NCBI GenBank assembly: GCA_965243605.1
Contig: CBDEVQ010000092.1
Coordinates: forward strand, 71,359 to 135,358
DNA length: 64,000 nt
Direction of reading: 5' to 3'
Source: JBMYYR01 sp965243605
GTDB lineage: Bacteria > Bacteroidota > Bacteroidia > Flavobacteriales > CAJXXR01
The notes beneath the pieces are model-generated. The model worked only from the letters and a program-made list of their open reading frames with translations. It was not told the origin of the DNA and did not search any database. This document shows positions 38,863 to 47,936 of the stretch, one piece after another (position 1 is the first letter of the stretch; each line of letters starts with the position of its first letter). Both the position numbers and the translations under genes were made by a program.

Positions 38863-40119
38863 TTACCAAATTTTATCCAATGTCAATTTATTGGTTTTAA
38901 ATTGCTGAATTTCACTCCAGTTTTCGTCATTATCATAAACGTCTTCATTAATAATAGCATCAATAGTCCTGCTTACAATAAGCTGATTTAATGCCTTGTC
39001 AAATATAAATTCAATTCGTCTAAATTGCGTTCCGTCTTCCGAATCGTTTTTGATGATGTTAAGAGCGATACCTGAATTATACTTTTGTATGTTAGCAGAT
39101 TTTATCTGATTATTAAGTGCTTTATTTTGAGCATTAATACTTAAGGTATTAGAAGAATCTGCAAGAGCGAAATAGACTCCTTTATGGATGAATAATACAT
39201 CTAATCGCCCATCGTTATTAACATCAACCTTTAAATAATATTTAGGGAGTGTATGCTCATTAAACTCTTTTTGCATTAATGATTTTAATGGAGAATCTGG
39301 AATCGGTAATTGTGGGTAGTCATTAACTGGTTTAACGGAATGACCATTGTATAATGTAACATTTGTAGAGGAATGTGTGAGGAAGTCAATGGAATTTGAA
39401 ATATCTATAATTCCAGAAATATCGATACCTTCAAACGCAAAAGAATATTTATAAATATATATATAATCACTAACCGGGTCTATATATATTTCACTGGAGT
39501 AATCTTCACTATACATTCCATCTCCACTAAATCCAGTACTTCCACATGAAAATATATTTATACCATCCCAACATAATGATTCTGTACCGTTATATCCTCC
39601 ACAATATTCACCTACAAAGGTAAGAATGATGGTTTCTAGTCCAGATTGACTATCATAAGAACTAGAGATTTCATAAGGATTATCTGTTTTACTTTCATGA
39701 ACATAAATAATAGAGTCCATCTTCTTAATTAATATTTTATTTTCAGATTGAAGAAAGTAAACTGTAGAATCTCTAGAACTTTGTACCATATGTTTAGGAA
39801 ACATGGTTAACGAAGAATGTATATAGCCAGAATCAAGCGGAGTTGCCACATGAATCCAATAATGATTATTTAACCCATTTTGCTTTATAGAATGTTTACG
39901 TCCTAAATATTGTAATGGTGAATCTATAGATAAGTTCGCCATAACGAGACTATCCATATCGGGTCCATTTCTTAAATTAACAAGATCTGCTATAAGAATT
40001 ATAGAATCCTGTTGGTTTATAGATTGTGGAATTTTGGAATAGGTTGGTATATAAGTTTGAGATTGTCCGAATGTAATGGATTGAAAAGAGATAAATATTA
40101 GAATGGCAATATATTTCAT
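38863..40119 (-). CDS. Secreted SH3b-domain protein
   Basis: This 418-aa protein has a signal peptide (ISFQSITFGQ). A bacterial SH3-like domain follows at about 42-105 (LIADLVNLRNGPDMDSLV, YWIHVATPLDSGYIHSSL), the kind that binds cell-wall material or protein partners. The rest is unrecognised; a segment near residues 298-310 (LKVDVNNDGRLDVLFI) looks like an FG-GAP or Ca-binding-like DxNxDGxxD loop. Its stop-side neighbour is the remnant at 38.6 kb. It starts 3 bases after the stop of the pentapeptide gene, so the two form an operon. Confidence 0.7.
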   Translation of the reverse strand: MKYIAILIFISFQSITFGQSQTYIPTYSKIPQSINQQDSIILIADLVNLRNGPDMDSLVMANLSIDSPLQYLGRKHSIKQNGLNNHYWIHVATPLDSGYIHSSLTMFPKHMVQSSRDSTVYFLQSENKILIKKMDSIIYVHESKTDNPYEISSSYDSQSGLETIILTFVGEYCGGYNGTESLCWDGINIFSCGSTGFSGDGMYSEDYSSEIYIDPVSDYIYIYKYSFAFEGIDISGIIDISNSIDFLTHSSTNVTLYNGHSVKPVNDYPQLPIPDSPLKSLMQKEFNEHTLPKYYLKVDVNNDGRLDVLFIHKGVYFALADSSNTLSINAQNKALNNQIKSANIQKYNSGIALNIIKNDSEDGTQFRRIEFIFDKALNQLIVSRTIDAIINEDVYDNDENWSEIQQFKTNKLTLDKIW

Positions 40120-40122
40120 ATG

Positions 40123-40719
40123 TTATTCTATTAAAATATTATAATCGGTTAATAAACCATGAATTTCATCTTTGGAAAATTTACAGCCATCAACTTTGTT
40201 TTCCTTAAGAATAATAGAGTAATTATAGGCCTCTCTAAAATCAGCCTTTATTAAGTTTGTAAATTGAAATTGGGCAAGATTTAAATTAGATTTCGAAAAT
40301 TGACTTTGTTCCAAATTGGCCTCAATAAAATCAGCTTCCGTTAAATCGCAGTCAATAAATGCAGTCTTTTTTAACTTGAGTTTATAAAAAGAAGAATACA
40401 TTAAATTACAAGCGTTAAATGAAAAGCTTAATAAAAAGGGTTTACAATCTTTAAAATTAACGCCCATAATCTTACAAGATTTAAAATCAACATTTTGAAA
40501 ACTTGTATGATCCACTTTAGCCATACTAAAATCACAAAGTTCAAAGGTACAATCTATAAAATTGGATTTAGATAGGTTGGTGTTTGTGAAATTACATCCT
40601 ATAAACGAACAATCCTCGAAGTCTGTTGGTGAGAAATCTGTAATAGAGAAATCTTTATTCTTAAATGTTTCGTCTTCAAATGTTTTTATTTTCATAAATA
40701 TATTCTTTTGCATTTTCAT
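40123..40719 (-). CDS. Pentapeptide-repeat protein
   Basis: This 198-aa protein consists almost wholly of A(D/N)LxX-type pentapeptide repeats (NFTNTNLSKSNFIDCTF; DCDLTEADFIEANLEQSQF), which fold into a quadrilateral beta-helix. Family members include DNA-mimic gyrase protectors (Qnr, MfpA) and many of unknown role. Only the fold is clear here. MKIKTF (ATG at 40695) is a plausible alternative start. It is the first gene of a two-gene operon with the SH3b protein. Confidence 0.8.
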   Translation of the reverse strand: MKMQKNIFMKIKTFEDETFKNKDFSITDFSPTDFEDCSFIGCNFTNTNLSKSNFIDCTFELCDFSMAKVDHTSFQNVDFKSCKIMGVNFKDCKPFLLSFSFNACNLMYSSFYKLKLKKTAFIDCDLTEADFIEANLEQSQFSKSNLNLAQFQFTNLIKADFREAYNYSIILKENKVDGCKFSKDEIHGLLTDYNILIE

Positions 40720-40950
40720 AATACCATTTTTATGAAAACATCTATTTTGTACTTAGTATTTATATCATGCAAATGTAATCAAATTCTAAATCAATATTAT
40801 TATAACATTATTTAACATATTGGTGTTTTTTGAGTGTTAAAATTTAAGTTTTATAATAATTTGATTATTAGAGTTATACCGTGTTTTTAAGATAATTATT
40901 TAGCAAGAAAATTATTAACCAAAAATTTTATTAACCAAAATTATAACATT

Positions 40951-41751
40951 ATGAAACAAACACTTTTAAGTTTAGCTTTAGGATTACAAGCGTCCTATGG
41001 CCAATTAGTATCATTAAATATTGGTGATGATGCACCTGATGTGACGGTAACAGATTTACATGGTACAACGCATACAATATCAGATTATGCGGGGAAATAT
41101 ATTTTAATTGATCTTTTTGCATACTGGTGTGGACCTTGTGAGCTCGTATCTCCTATAGTTAATGAGTTTTATATAAAGTATGGTTGTAATGCTGGAGACA
41201 TGATTGTTTTAGCATTTGAAGCAGATGGAACTGAAGAGCAAACCCAAGATTTTGAAGATGACTTTGGAGGAAGTACAGAATTTCCAACACCTACTGTAAG
41301 TGGATTAGCTGGTGGAGGATCTAATGCAGTTGATGCCTATGGTCCTGATGGTTTTCCAACAGTTTGTATTGTAGATCCTCAAGGGAAAATAGCAAATACA
41401 GGAATATGGCCTGTTACGAGTTTGGAATCTTTAAAAGATGCCGTTATTGATGCTGGTGGTGCAAGTATATTAGTGGAGCAAGAATGTGAACCGTTAAGTA
41501 CACCAGAAATTATTGGAGTAAAAACAATTGTTTATCCTAACCCTGCCGAAAATACATTAAATGTATTGAGTAACACAGATGGTGATAGTCAAATTATGCT
41601 GACTAATTTATTAGGTCAAAATGTATATTCTTCTTCTGTAAAAGGATTAGTGAATGAATCGATTGATGTTTCTAATTTAGCATCTGGATATTACGTTTTA
41701 AGTATTCAATCAGGAAATAGTATAGTGAAACAAAAAATCACAATAAAGTAA
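40951..41751 (+). CDS. Thioredoxin-like protein with T9SS sorting domain
   Basis: This 266-aa protein has a short signal peptide (LALGLQASYGQ) and a TlpA/redoxin-like domain with active site W-C60-G-P-C63. Its type A T9SS sorting domain starts at about 192 (VYPNPAENTLNVLS, LLGQNVYSS, SGYYVLSIQS, KQKITIK). It is predicted to act in thiol-disulfide exchange outside the cell or on its surface. A 16-base-spaced direct repeat (TATTAACCAAAA at 40913 and 40929) lies just upstream. A near-copy follows at 42411. Confidence 0.88.
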   Translation: MKQTLLSLALGLQASYGQLVSLNIGDDAPDVTVTDLHGTTHTISDYAGKYILIDLFAYWCGPCELVSPIVNEFYIKYGCNAGDMIVLAFEADGTEEQTQDFEDDFGGSTEFPTPTVSGLAGGGSNAVDAYGPDGFPTVCIVDPQGKIANTGIWPVTSLESLKDAVIDAGGASILVEQECEPLSTPEIIGVKTIVYPNPAENTLNVLSNTDGDSQIMLTNLLGQNVYSSSVKGLVNESIDVSNLASGYYVLSIQSGNSIVKQKITIK

Positions 41752-41773
41752 TCCAATTGGTCAAGATTATAAT

Positions 41774-41809
41774 AAAAATGGTTAGTGGAATTTTCCACTA
41801 ACCATTTTT
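41774..41809 (+). terminator. Terminator of the thioredoxin gene
   Basis: A perfect 17-bp stem (41774-41790 and 41793-41809) ends in a T run. It is homologous to the terminator of the second copy at 43246-43279, with compensating base changes. Confidence 0.85.
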
Positions 41810-41920
41810 ATTGTTTAATATCTATTGACCAAACTTTACCGAATAATTTATTGACGTATTATAAAGTAGTTTTGAGGTTTGTTTTCTAATCGTGTAAAAT
41901 GAATTTTGAATAGTTGATGT

Positions 41921-42075
41921 CCAAATCCCAATCTTACTCGAATGTTTTCATTAAGATTAAAGTCAGAATCAAAGGCTTCTCGTATTAGTTTAGGCACATT
42001 CTATTATTCACTACAATTCATACATTGTATTCATATCCTATTTGAAATGAAAACGATCTGTAATTGAATATATCA
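41921..42075 (-). pseudogene. Decayed fragment of an outer-membrane beta-barrel gene
   Basis: Lying in the ~600-base gap between the two thioredoxin genes, this stretch is similar to the minus-strand gene at 49910-50485 (about 49995-50165). Shared runs include AATCCCAATC-like and AAAACGATCTG segments in the same order. It has indels and no open frame. I saw nothing else gene-like in 41810-42410 apart from this remnant and A/T-rich DNA. Confidence 0.6.
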
Positions 42076-42410
42076 TGTTGTTTATATAGTATTGGCGTTT
42101 TTGTATGCTTAAATATAAAGCCAACTTAACTTTCGTTATCATTTTAAATACCTAACCCTCTACATTCAGTTATAAAGGACCCTAATACCTTTGAATCAAT
42201 ATAATAACTAACAATTGTTAGCTTACTCCATTATGTCTTTAAAAACCTCATTTTCATCATGTTATTATTGTTAATTAAATGTAATAAATTTTTAAAAAAA
42301 TGCAATAATAACATTTTTTAACCTTTGTAAATATTAATACAATGAAGTTTAGAGGTCTGATAATTAATAAATTGTATATGAATTGTATATTAGTGGAAAA
42401 CTATAACAAT

Positions 42411-43223
42411 ATGAAAAGAAGATTATTAAGTTTAGCATTTTTAGCATAAGGAGTTCAAGCTTCATTTGCTCAATTACAGAATTTAAATGTTGGAGATGCA
42501 GCTCCAGATGTTACAGTAACAGATTTACATGGAGTTAAACACACTATCTCTGATTACCAAGGGAAGTACATTTTATTAGATTTATTTGCTTACTGGTGTG
42601 GGTCGTGTCAATTAACAGCTCCAAAGATTAATGATTTCTATAAAAAGTATGGTTGTAATACTGGAGATATGATTGTTCTGGCGTTTGAAGCGGATGGAAC
42701 AGAAGAGCAAACTCAAAGTTTTGAAGATGATTTTGGTGGTGATGGAGATTACCCAACACCAACAGTAAGTGGATTAGTAGGTGGAGGTTCTAATGCTGTA
42801 GATGCTTATAGTCCTGGAGCATATCCTACTGTGTGTATTATTGATGATCAAGGAAAAATTGCAAGTACGGACGTATGGCCAATAGGTACTGTTTCTGATT
42901 TAGAAACTGCAATTACTTCTGCAGGTGGTTCTAGTGTATTAGTAGAACAAGATTGTGAGTCTGCATTAAATACGCCAGAAATCATTGGTGTACAAACAAT
43001 AGTTTATCCTAACCCAGCTGTTAACACATTAAATGTTATTAGTAACACTGATGGGGATAGTAAAATTATGCTTACTAATATATTAGGTCAAAACGTATAT
43101 TCTTCTTCTGTAAAAGGATTAGTGAATGAAACGATTGACGTATCTAATCTAGCATCTGGACATTACGTATTAAGTATTCAATCTGGTAATAGCATAGAGA
43201 AACAAAAAATTACAATAAAATAA
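42411..43223 (+). pseudogene. Second T9SS thioredoxin copy with nonsense codon in its signal peptide
   Basis: The frame reads MKRRLLSLAFLA, then TAA at codon 13, then GVQASFAQLQNLNVGD and the rest of a 270-residue protein without further stops. Comparison with the intact copy (LALGLQAS) suggests TTA (Leu) became TAA. The active site is WCGSC instead of WCGPC. The T9SS domain is intact (VYPNPAVNTLNVIS ... KQKITIK). Translation could restart only inside the domain (for example ATG 42669), without export. It is a fresh pseudogene or a base-calling error. Confidence 0.82.
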
Positions 43224-43245
43224 TCCAATTGGTCTAGATTATTTT

Positions 43246-43279
43246 AAAAACCGTTAGTGGAATTCCACTAACGGTTTTT
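43246..43279. terminator. Bidirectional terminator between thioredoxin copy and cusA-like gene
   Basis: A perfect 34-base palindrome with A and T runs at its ends lies between convergent genes that stop at 43223 (+) and 43292 (-). Confidence 0.85.
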
Positions 43280-43291
43280 TTGTTTAAAATT

Positions 43292-46200
43292 TTAAGATTT
43301 ATCTATTAATTTATATATACAGGGGATAACGATTAAATTTAGTAAGGTTGCTGTTAACAGGCCACCAAGAATAACAATAGCCATCGGGCTTTGTATTTCA
43401 TTCCCAGATTGTGACCCTTTTAAGGCAAGAGGAATCAAAGCAAGTCCAGTTGTAAAAGCCGTCATTAATATGGGGTTAAAACGATCTACAGCGCCATATT
43501 TAATTAACTCTAAACCATTTATTCCTTCTTTTTTCAGATCTTCATACCTAGACACCAATAAAATTCCATTTCTGGTGGCTATTCCAAATAAACTAATAAA
43601 CCCAATGGTAGAAGCAATGCTTATAATTCCAGATGTAAAATAAACAATTAGTATACCACCAATGAGTGATAATGGTAGGTTAATAAGAACTATAAATGCC
43701 AACTTAAAACTCTTAAACTCATAATGAAGTAAAAATAGAATAATAAGAATGGCTAAGATTGCAGAAAGTAATAACAATTGAGATGCTCGTTCTTCACTTT
43801 CAAATTGTCCACCATATTCAATATGATATCCTTCTGGTAGTGTAACCTCAGATTGTATTATAGATTTTATCGCGTTAACTACCGATCTTAAATCTTGATT
43901 GTTCACATTTGCTGCAATTACTATTTTACGCTGAACATTTTCTCTACTAATTGTATTTGGACTACTGACTGATTGTATCATAGCCAATTCCTCTAATGGT
44001 AAAACTTGACCATTAGGCAGAGTAATGAGGGCTGATTGAATAGCTTTAATATTATTCCTTGATGGTGTATTTAATCTTACAATAAGATCAAAATATTTTT
44101 GGCCTTCATATATTTCACCTGCTTTTTCTCCAGCAAATGAAATATCGACCTGGGTCATTAACTGTTTAATTGTCATTCCATAAGCAAGTAATTTATCACG
44201 CTTAGGTGTAATTCTTAGTTGTGGAACTTCTATCTGTTGATCTACAGCTACATCTGCTATTCCTTTTATGGATTTAATTTTTGACTCAATATCTTTCCCC
44301 ATTTCATAAAGGGTTAATAAATTATCTCCAAAAAGTTTAATAGCAATATTTGCTCGCGTACCAGATAACATATGGTCTATCCGATGGGCAATGGGTTGCC
44401 CAAGAATAATATTTACACCAGGAACAACGCTTAGAGTCTTTCTAACCTCGTTAAAAAAGACTTCTTTATTTTTATTGGTAAGCGTAAACGGAACATCTAT
44501 TTCGGCTGCATTTACACCTTGGGCATGCTCATCTAATTCTGCACGTCCTGTTCGTCTAGTTACAACATCAACTTCAGGTAATTCCAAAAGGAGTTTTTCT
44601 ACAAGTTTTCCTGTTTTATTACTTTCTTCTAAGGACATTCCTGGAATACCTACAACAGAAATAACTAATGATCCTTCATTAAATTCAGGAAGGAAACTAC
44701 GCCCAAATCCAGTCATTAATACAACACTGACAATAAATCCAATAATGGTACTGCCAATAATTAATTTTGGAATTTGTAATACCTTATCTAAAATAATTTT
44801 ATAAACATTTGTAAACCATCGTTCAACCTTTGTTCCTTTTGCTTGTTTTTTTAGGGTAGATTCTGATTTTAGTAAATATGAACATAAAACTGGTGTTACT
44901 GTAACGGCAATCAATAAAGATGTTAAAACAGACGTAATAAAAGCAATTCCTAAAGGTTTTAACAAACGTCCCTCCATTCCATCTAAAAAGAAAAGAGGAA
45001 TAAAAGACACAATAATAATTAGAGTAGCGATAATAATTGAACTTCTAATTTCTATAGAAGCTTGTTTTACAATTTGAAGAATAGATAATCGTAATTCTTT
45101 GGGTTTAGAAATATTCTCCCTAAGCCGTTTAAAAACATTTTCAACATCTATAATGGCATCGTCTACTAAAGCACCAACAGCAATGGCCATTCCTCCTAAA
45201 CTCATTGTATTTATTGTATATCCAAGAACATGAAGAACAATAATTGAAACCAGTAAAGATATAGGGATTGCTAATAATGAAATAAGTGTAGTTCTCCAAT
45301 TCATAAGAAAGATAAAAAGAACGATAACCACAAAGAATGCACCTTCTAATAACGTTTGGTTTAAGTTATTAATAGACGCTTCAATAAAATCAGCTTGTCG
45401 AAATATATGATTTTGAATGTTAACTCCTTTAGGAAGTGTTAATCTTAAATGGTTAACGGCCAAGTCAAGTTGTTTTGTGAGTTCTAATGTATTAATGTTT
45501 GGTTGTTTAGAGATCGTTAATATAACGGATTGGTTAGTGTTTAAGGATGCATCTCCAATTTTATCAGCCTTACCAATAACCACTGTGGCAACATCTTGAA
45601 CGGTTATTGTTTGATTATTAACCTGTTTTAATACCGCTTCTTTTAGGTGGTTTAATGTATAAGCCCGACCGCTTCCTTTGATAATGTATTGATTCCCGTA
45701 TTGGTTTAAATACCCTCCAGGGACATTTAAGTTAGATTCTTTTACTTTTTCAAGTAATTGATCTATACTAATGTCATAAAATTTGAGTTTTTGGGGATCG
45801 GCTAAAATTTGGTATTGTTTAAATTCTCCACCAATAACAATAACATTTGCTATTCCACCAATAGATTTTAATCTTGGTCTAATGGTCCAATCAGCTAAAG
45901 TTCTTAAATCCATAGGCGAAAGACTGTCAGAAGTCAGACCGATTAACATCACTTCACCCATAATTGAAGAAATAGGGGCCATGGTTGGTGTTCCGACACC
46001 CTCTGGTAAATTTTCTCGTACCATCGGGATACGTTCAGAAACAATTTGTCGTGCCCGGTAAATATCAGTTCCCCATTTAAACTCTATCCAAACGATAGAA
46101 ACTCCTGCTGCAGATGATGTACGAATTCGTCGTACGTTGGGGGAACCATTCATAGCTGTTTCTAATTGATAAGTTACCAGTTTTTCAACCTCTTCTGACT

Positions 46201-46369
46201 CCATACCATGAGCTTCAGTTAGTATGGTTACAGTTGGGGCTGTTAAATCTGGAAAAACATCTATATTCATTTGTTTGGTCATATATATACCAACAAGACT
46301 TAGAATTAACGTTGTAATTAATACAACAATCCTATTTTTTAAGGAAAAATCTAAAATTTTATTTAACAT
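43292..46369 (-). CDS. CusA/CzcA-family heavy-metal efflux RND permease
   Basis: This 1025-aa inner-membrane proton-driven pump has the N-terminal motif NIDVFPDLTAPTVTI and TM4 with the acidic proton-relay residues of the metal (HME) RND class (GALVDDAIIDVENVF). There are two large periplasmic loops and about 12 TM helices, and the length is normal. It exports monovalent (Cu/Ag) or divalent (Zn/Co/Cd) ions together with an adaptor and an outer-membrane channel. The adaptor gene ends 11 bases upstream of its start. The channel gene is broken, so the pump may lack its own exit duct. Confidence 0.93.
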   Translation of the reverse strand: MLNKILDFSLKNRIVVLITTLILSLVGIYMTKQMNIDVFPDLTAPTVTILTEAHGMESEEVEKLVTYQLETAMNGSPNVRRIRTSSAAGVSIVWIEFKWGTDIYRARQIVSERIPMVRENLPEGVGTPTMAPISSIMGEVMLIGLTSDSLSPMDLRTLADWTIRPRLKSIGGIANVIVIGGEFKQYQILADPQKLKFYDISIDQLLEKVKESNLNVPGGYLNQYGNQYIIKGSGRAYTLNHLKEAVLKQVNNQTITVQDVATVVIGKADKIGDASLNTNQSVILTISKQPNINTLELTKQLDLAVNHLRLTLPKGVNIQNHIFRQADFIEASINNLNQTLLEGAFFVVIVLFIFLMNWRTTLISLLAIPISLLVSIIVLHVLGYTINTMSLGGMAIAVGALVDDAIIDVENVFKRLRENISKPKELRLSILQIVKQASIEIRSSIIIATLIIIVSFIPLFFLDGMEGRLLKPLGIAFITSVLTSLLIAVTVTPVLCSYLLKSESTLKKQAKGTKVERWFTNVYKIILDKVLQIPKLIIGSTIIGFIVSVVLMTGFGRSFLPEFNEGSLVISVVGIPGMSLEESNKTGKLVEKLLLELPEVDVVTRRTGRAELDEHAQGVNAAEIDVPFTLTNKNKEVFFNEVRKTLSVVPGVNIILGQPIAHRIDHMLSGTRANIAIKLFGDNLLTLYEMGKDIESKIKSIKGIADVAVDQQIEVPQLRITPKRDKLLAYGMTIKQLMTQVDISFAGEKAGEIYEGQKYFDLIVRLNTPSRNNIKAIQSALITLPNGQVLPLEELAMIQSVSSPNTISRENVQRKIVIAANVNNQDLRSVVNAIKSIIQSEVTLPEGYHIEYGGQFESEERASQLLLLSAILAILIILFLLHYEFKSFKLAFIVLINLPLSLIGGILIVYFTSGIISIASTIGFISLFGIATRNGILLVSRYEDLKKEGINGLELIKYGAVDRFNPILMTAFTTGLALIPLALKGSQSGNEIQSPMAIVILGGLLTATLLNLIVIPCIYKLIDKS

Positions 46370-46380
46370 ATCTTTCTCTT

Positions 46381-47898
46381 TTAGTGGGCATGTCCGTGAG
46401 CTGGTGCTTGTCCAGACATAGATGCCATTTTAACTTGATAAGCACCTTTTGTTACAACAACTTCATTTTCTTTTAAACCGCTTATAATTTCTACATAGTT
46501 TCCATTTTGCCTACCAATTACAATTGGTCTTCTTTCGAAACGCTCTCCTGAAATTTGAACGATAATTGAATATTGGCCGTAATCTTCTAAGAGTGCTTCT
46601 TGTGGAATAACTACAGAATGTGACTGATTTCCGAATGCAATATGCACATTTGTAAAACTTCCGATAGGTTTTTTTACTTGAGCCTCGGTGTTTACGTAAA
46701 TGGTAACCATAGGGTTATCGGAATTAACAGACGGATTAATCGATTGAATTTCACCTTTGGTTTTTTCTAATGAAGTCCATTGATCAGGTATAGCCTGAAA
46801 CCAAATATTTGTTACAGTATTAAGGGCGTTATAATAGGCTGGATTAATATATGTTTCAAGTAAATTAGAATTGGATTTAATAATGGTAAATAATGCTTCG
46901 CCTTCTTGAACGAAATCTCCATTGTTTATGCTTAAAGCATTTATTACCCCATCAAATGGTGCTTTTATTTGTTTTCCGTCCGTAGATGAAAATCCAGATT
47001 TAAGGGTTTCATAATTGGCTTTGGAAATTTGATACTGTTTCTCCACAATTTCGAATTCTGATAGGGCTATAATTTGTTTTTCTAACAATGCTTTTTTTCG
47101 TGTATACTCTTGTTTAGAAGCTTTAAAATTGGCCTTAGCTTTAAGAAATTGCACATGAATATTATTGGAAGTCAGATTTTTACTATTAATTGTCAGTAGA
47201 ACTTGTCCCTTTTTAACTTTGATACCGTCTGATAGGGTAATGCCATTGAAGTTTATTATACCTTGTGCTGTTGCAACTAATTGTAGTTTGTTTGATGGCG
47301 AAGTTCTCCATACACCCGATGTTTTAACAACATCATTAATCAATTGCTTGCTGGCTTTTTCAGTTTCAAAGTCCATATTCCATGCTTGTTCTTTCAAAAA
47401 CGGAATTCCACGTTCTAGATTTGTTGTAGAGTGTGCGTTATTGGCTTCTACAACCGAGTTAAAAACTTGAATGTTATGAATTATAATTTCATCTTTAAAG
47501 GTCGGTGTCTTTACCTTGAATATAAGCGTGTAAAGACCAGGTTTATTCGGTCTTATTGTTGGTTTGAAAATACCTATAGAAGAAGGTTTATCAGCCAAAA
47601 CAAATTGTTCATTTTCTTTATTTTTTAATATGACTTTGACTGAACCAGATTCAATGGGTTTATGTCCTTTTAATTTAGTGAAGTGGGCAGCAAATCGAGT
47701 TGGTTTACCAACGACCAATACAGGGTATTCAACAAATAATTCGGATTGATCTGTCCAGATGGTTTGATCCACTCTTACGCGAGATGGATCATGATTATGG
47801 CCGTTAGGACCGTGGTTATGGGTATTTGTATTTTGATCTGAATTACAAGCGTAATTAAAGCTTAATAAAAGGATCATTATGAAATGTCTAAAATTCAT
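46381..47898 (-). CDS. RND efflux periplasmic adaptor (CusB/CzcB-like lipoprotein)
   Basis: This 505-aa adaptor has a lipobox (LSFNYACNS) followed by a His-rich stretch (NTHNHGPNGHNHD). Next comes a ~110-residue N-terminal domain of the kind seen in Bacteroidota metal adaptors (FAAHFTKLKGHKPIESG). The barrel-sandwich/lipoyl and hairpin regions (YTRKKALLEKQIIALSEFEI, IKAPFDGVINALSI) and a membrane-proximal domain follow, ending in GHAH. His-rich ends suggest metal handling, with Zn, Co or Cu possible. It lies between the broken channel gene and the permease in one operon. Confidence 0.9.
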   Translation of the reverse strand: MNFRHFIMILLLSFNYACNSDQNTNTHNHGPNGHNHDPSRVRVDQTIWTDQSELFVEYPVLVVGKPTRFAAHFTKLKGHKPIESGSVKVILKNKENEQFVLADKPSSIGIFKPTIRPNKPGLYTLIFKVKTPTFKDEIIIHNIQVFNSVVEANNAHSTTNLERGIPFLKEQAWNMDFETEKASKQLINDVVKTSGVWRTSPSNKLQLVATAQGIINFNGITLSDGIKVKKGQVLLTINSKNLTSNNIHVQFLKAKANFKASKQEYTRKKALLEKQIIALSEFEIVEKQYQISKANYETLKSGFSSTDGKQIKAPFDGVINALSINNGDFVQEGEALFTIIKSNSNLLETYINPAYYNALNTVTNIWFQAIPDQWTSLEKTKGEIQSINPSVNSDNPMVTIYVNTEAQVKKPIGSFTNVHIAFGNQSHSVVIPQEALLEDYGQYSIIVQISGERFERRPIVIGRQNGNYVEIISGLKENEVVVTKGAYQVKMASMSGQAPAHGHAH

Positions 47899-47936
47899 GA
47901 TATTTTGATTTTGATCGGGCCTATAACCTTTGTTAT

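Noticed and set aside
42205..42235. Palindrome CTAACAATTGTTAG in the gap before the second thioredoxin gene
   Set aside because: It is short, has no T run, and no regulator or partner site could be linked to it.
44391..44804. Plus-strand 137-codon frame inside the RND permease
   Set aside because: It is the complement of a conserved coding region and its composition (Ser/Thr/Pro-rich) is typical of antisense shadow frames.
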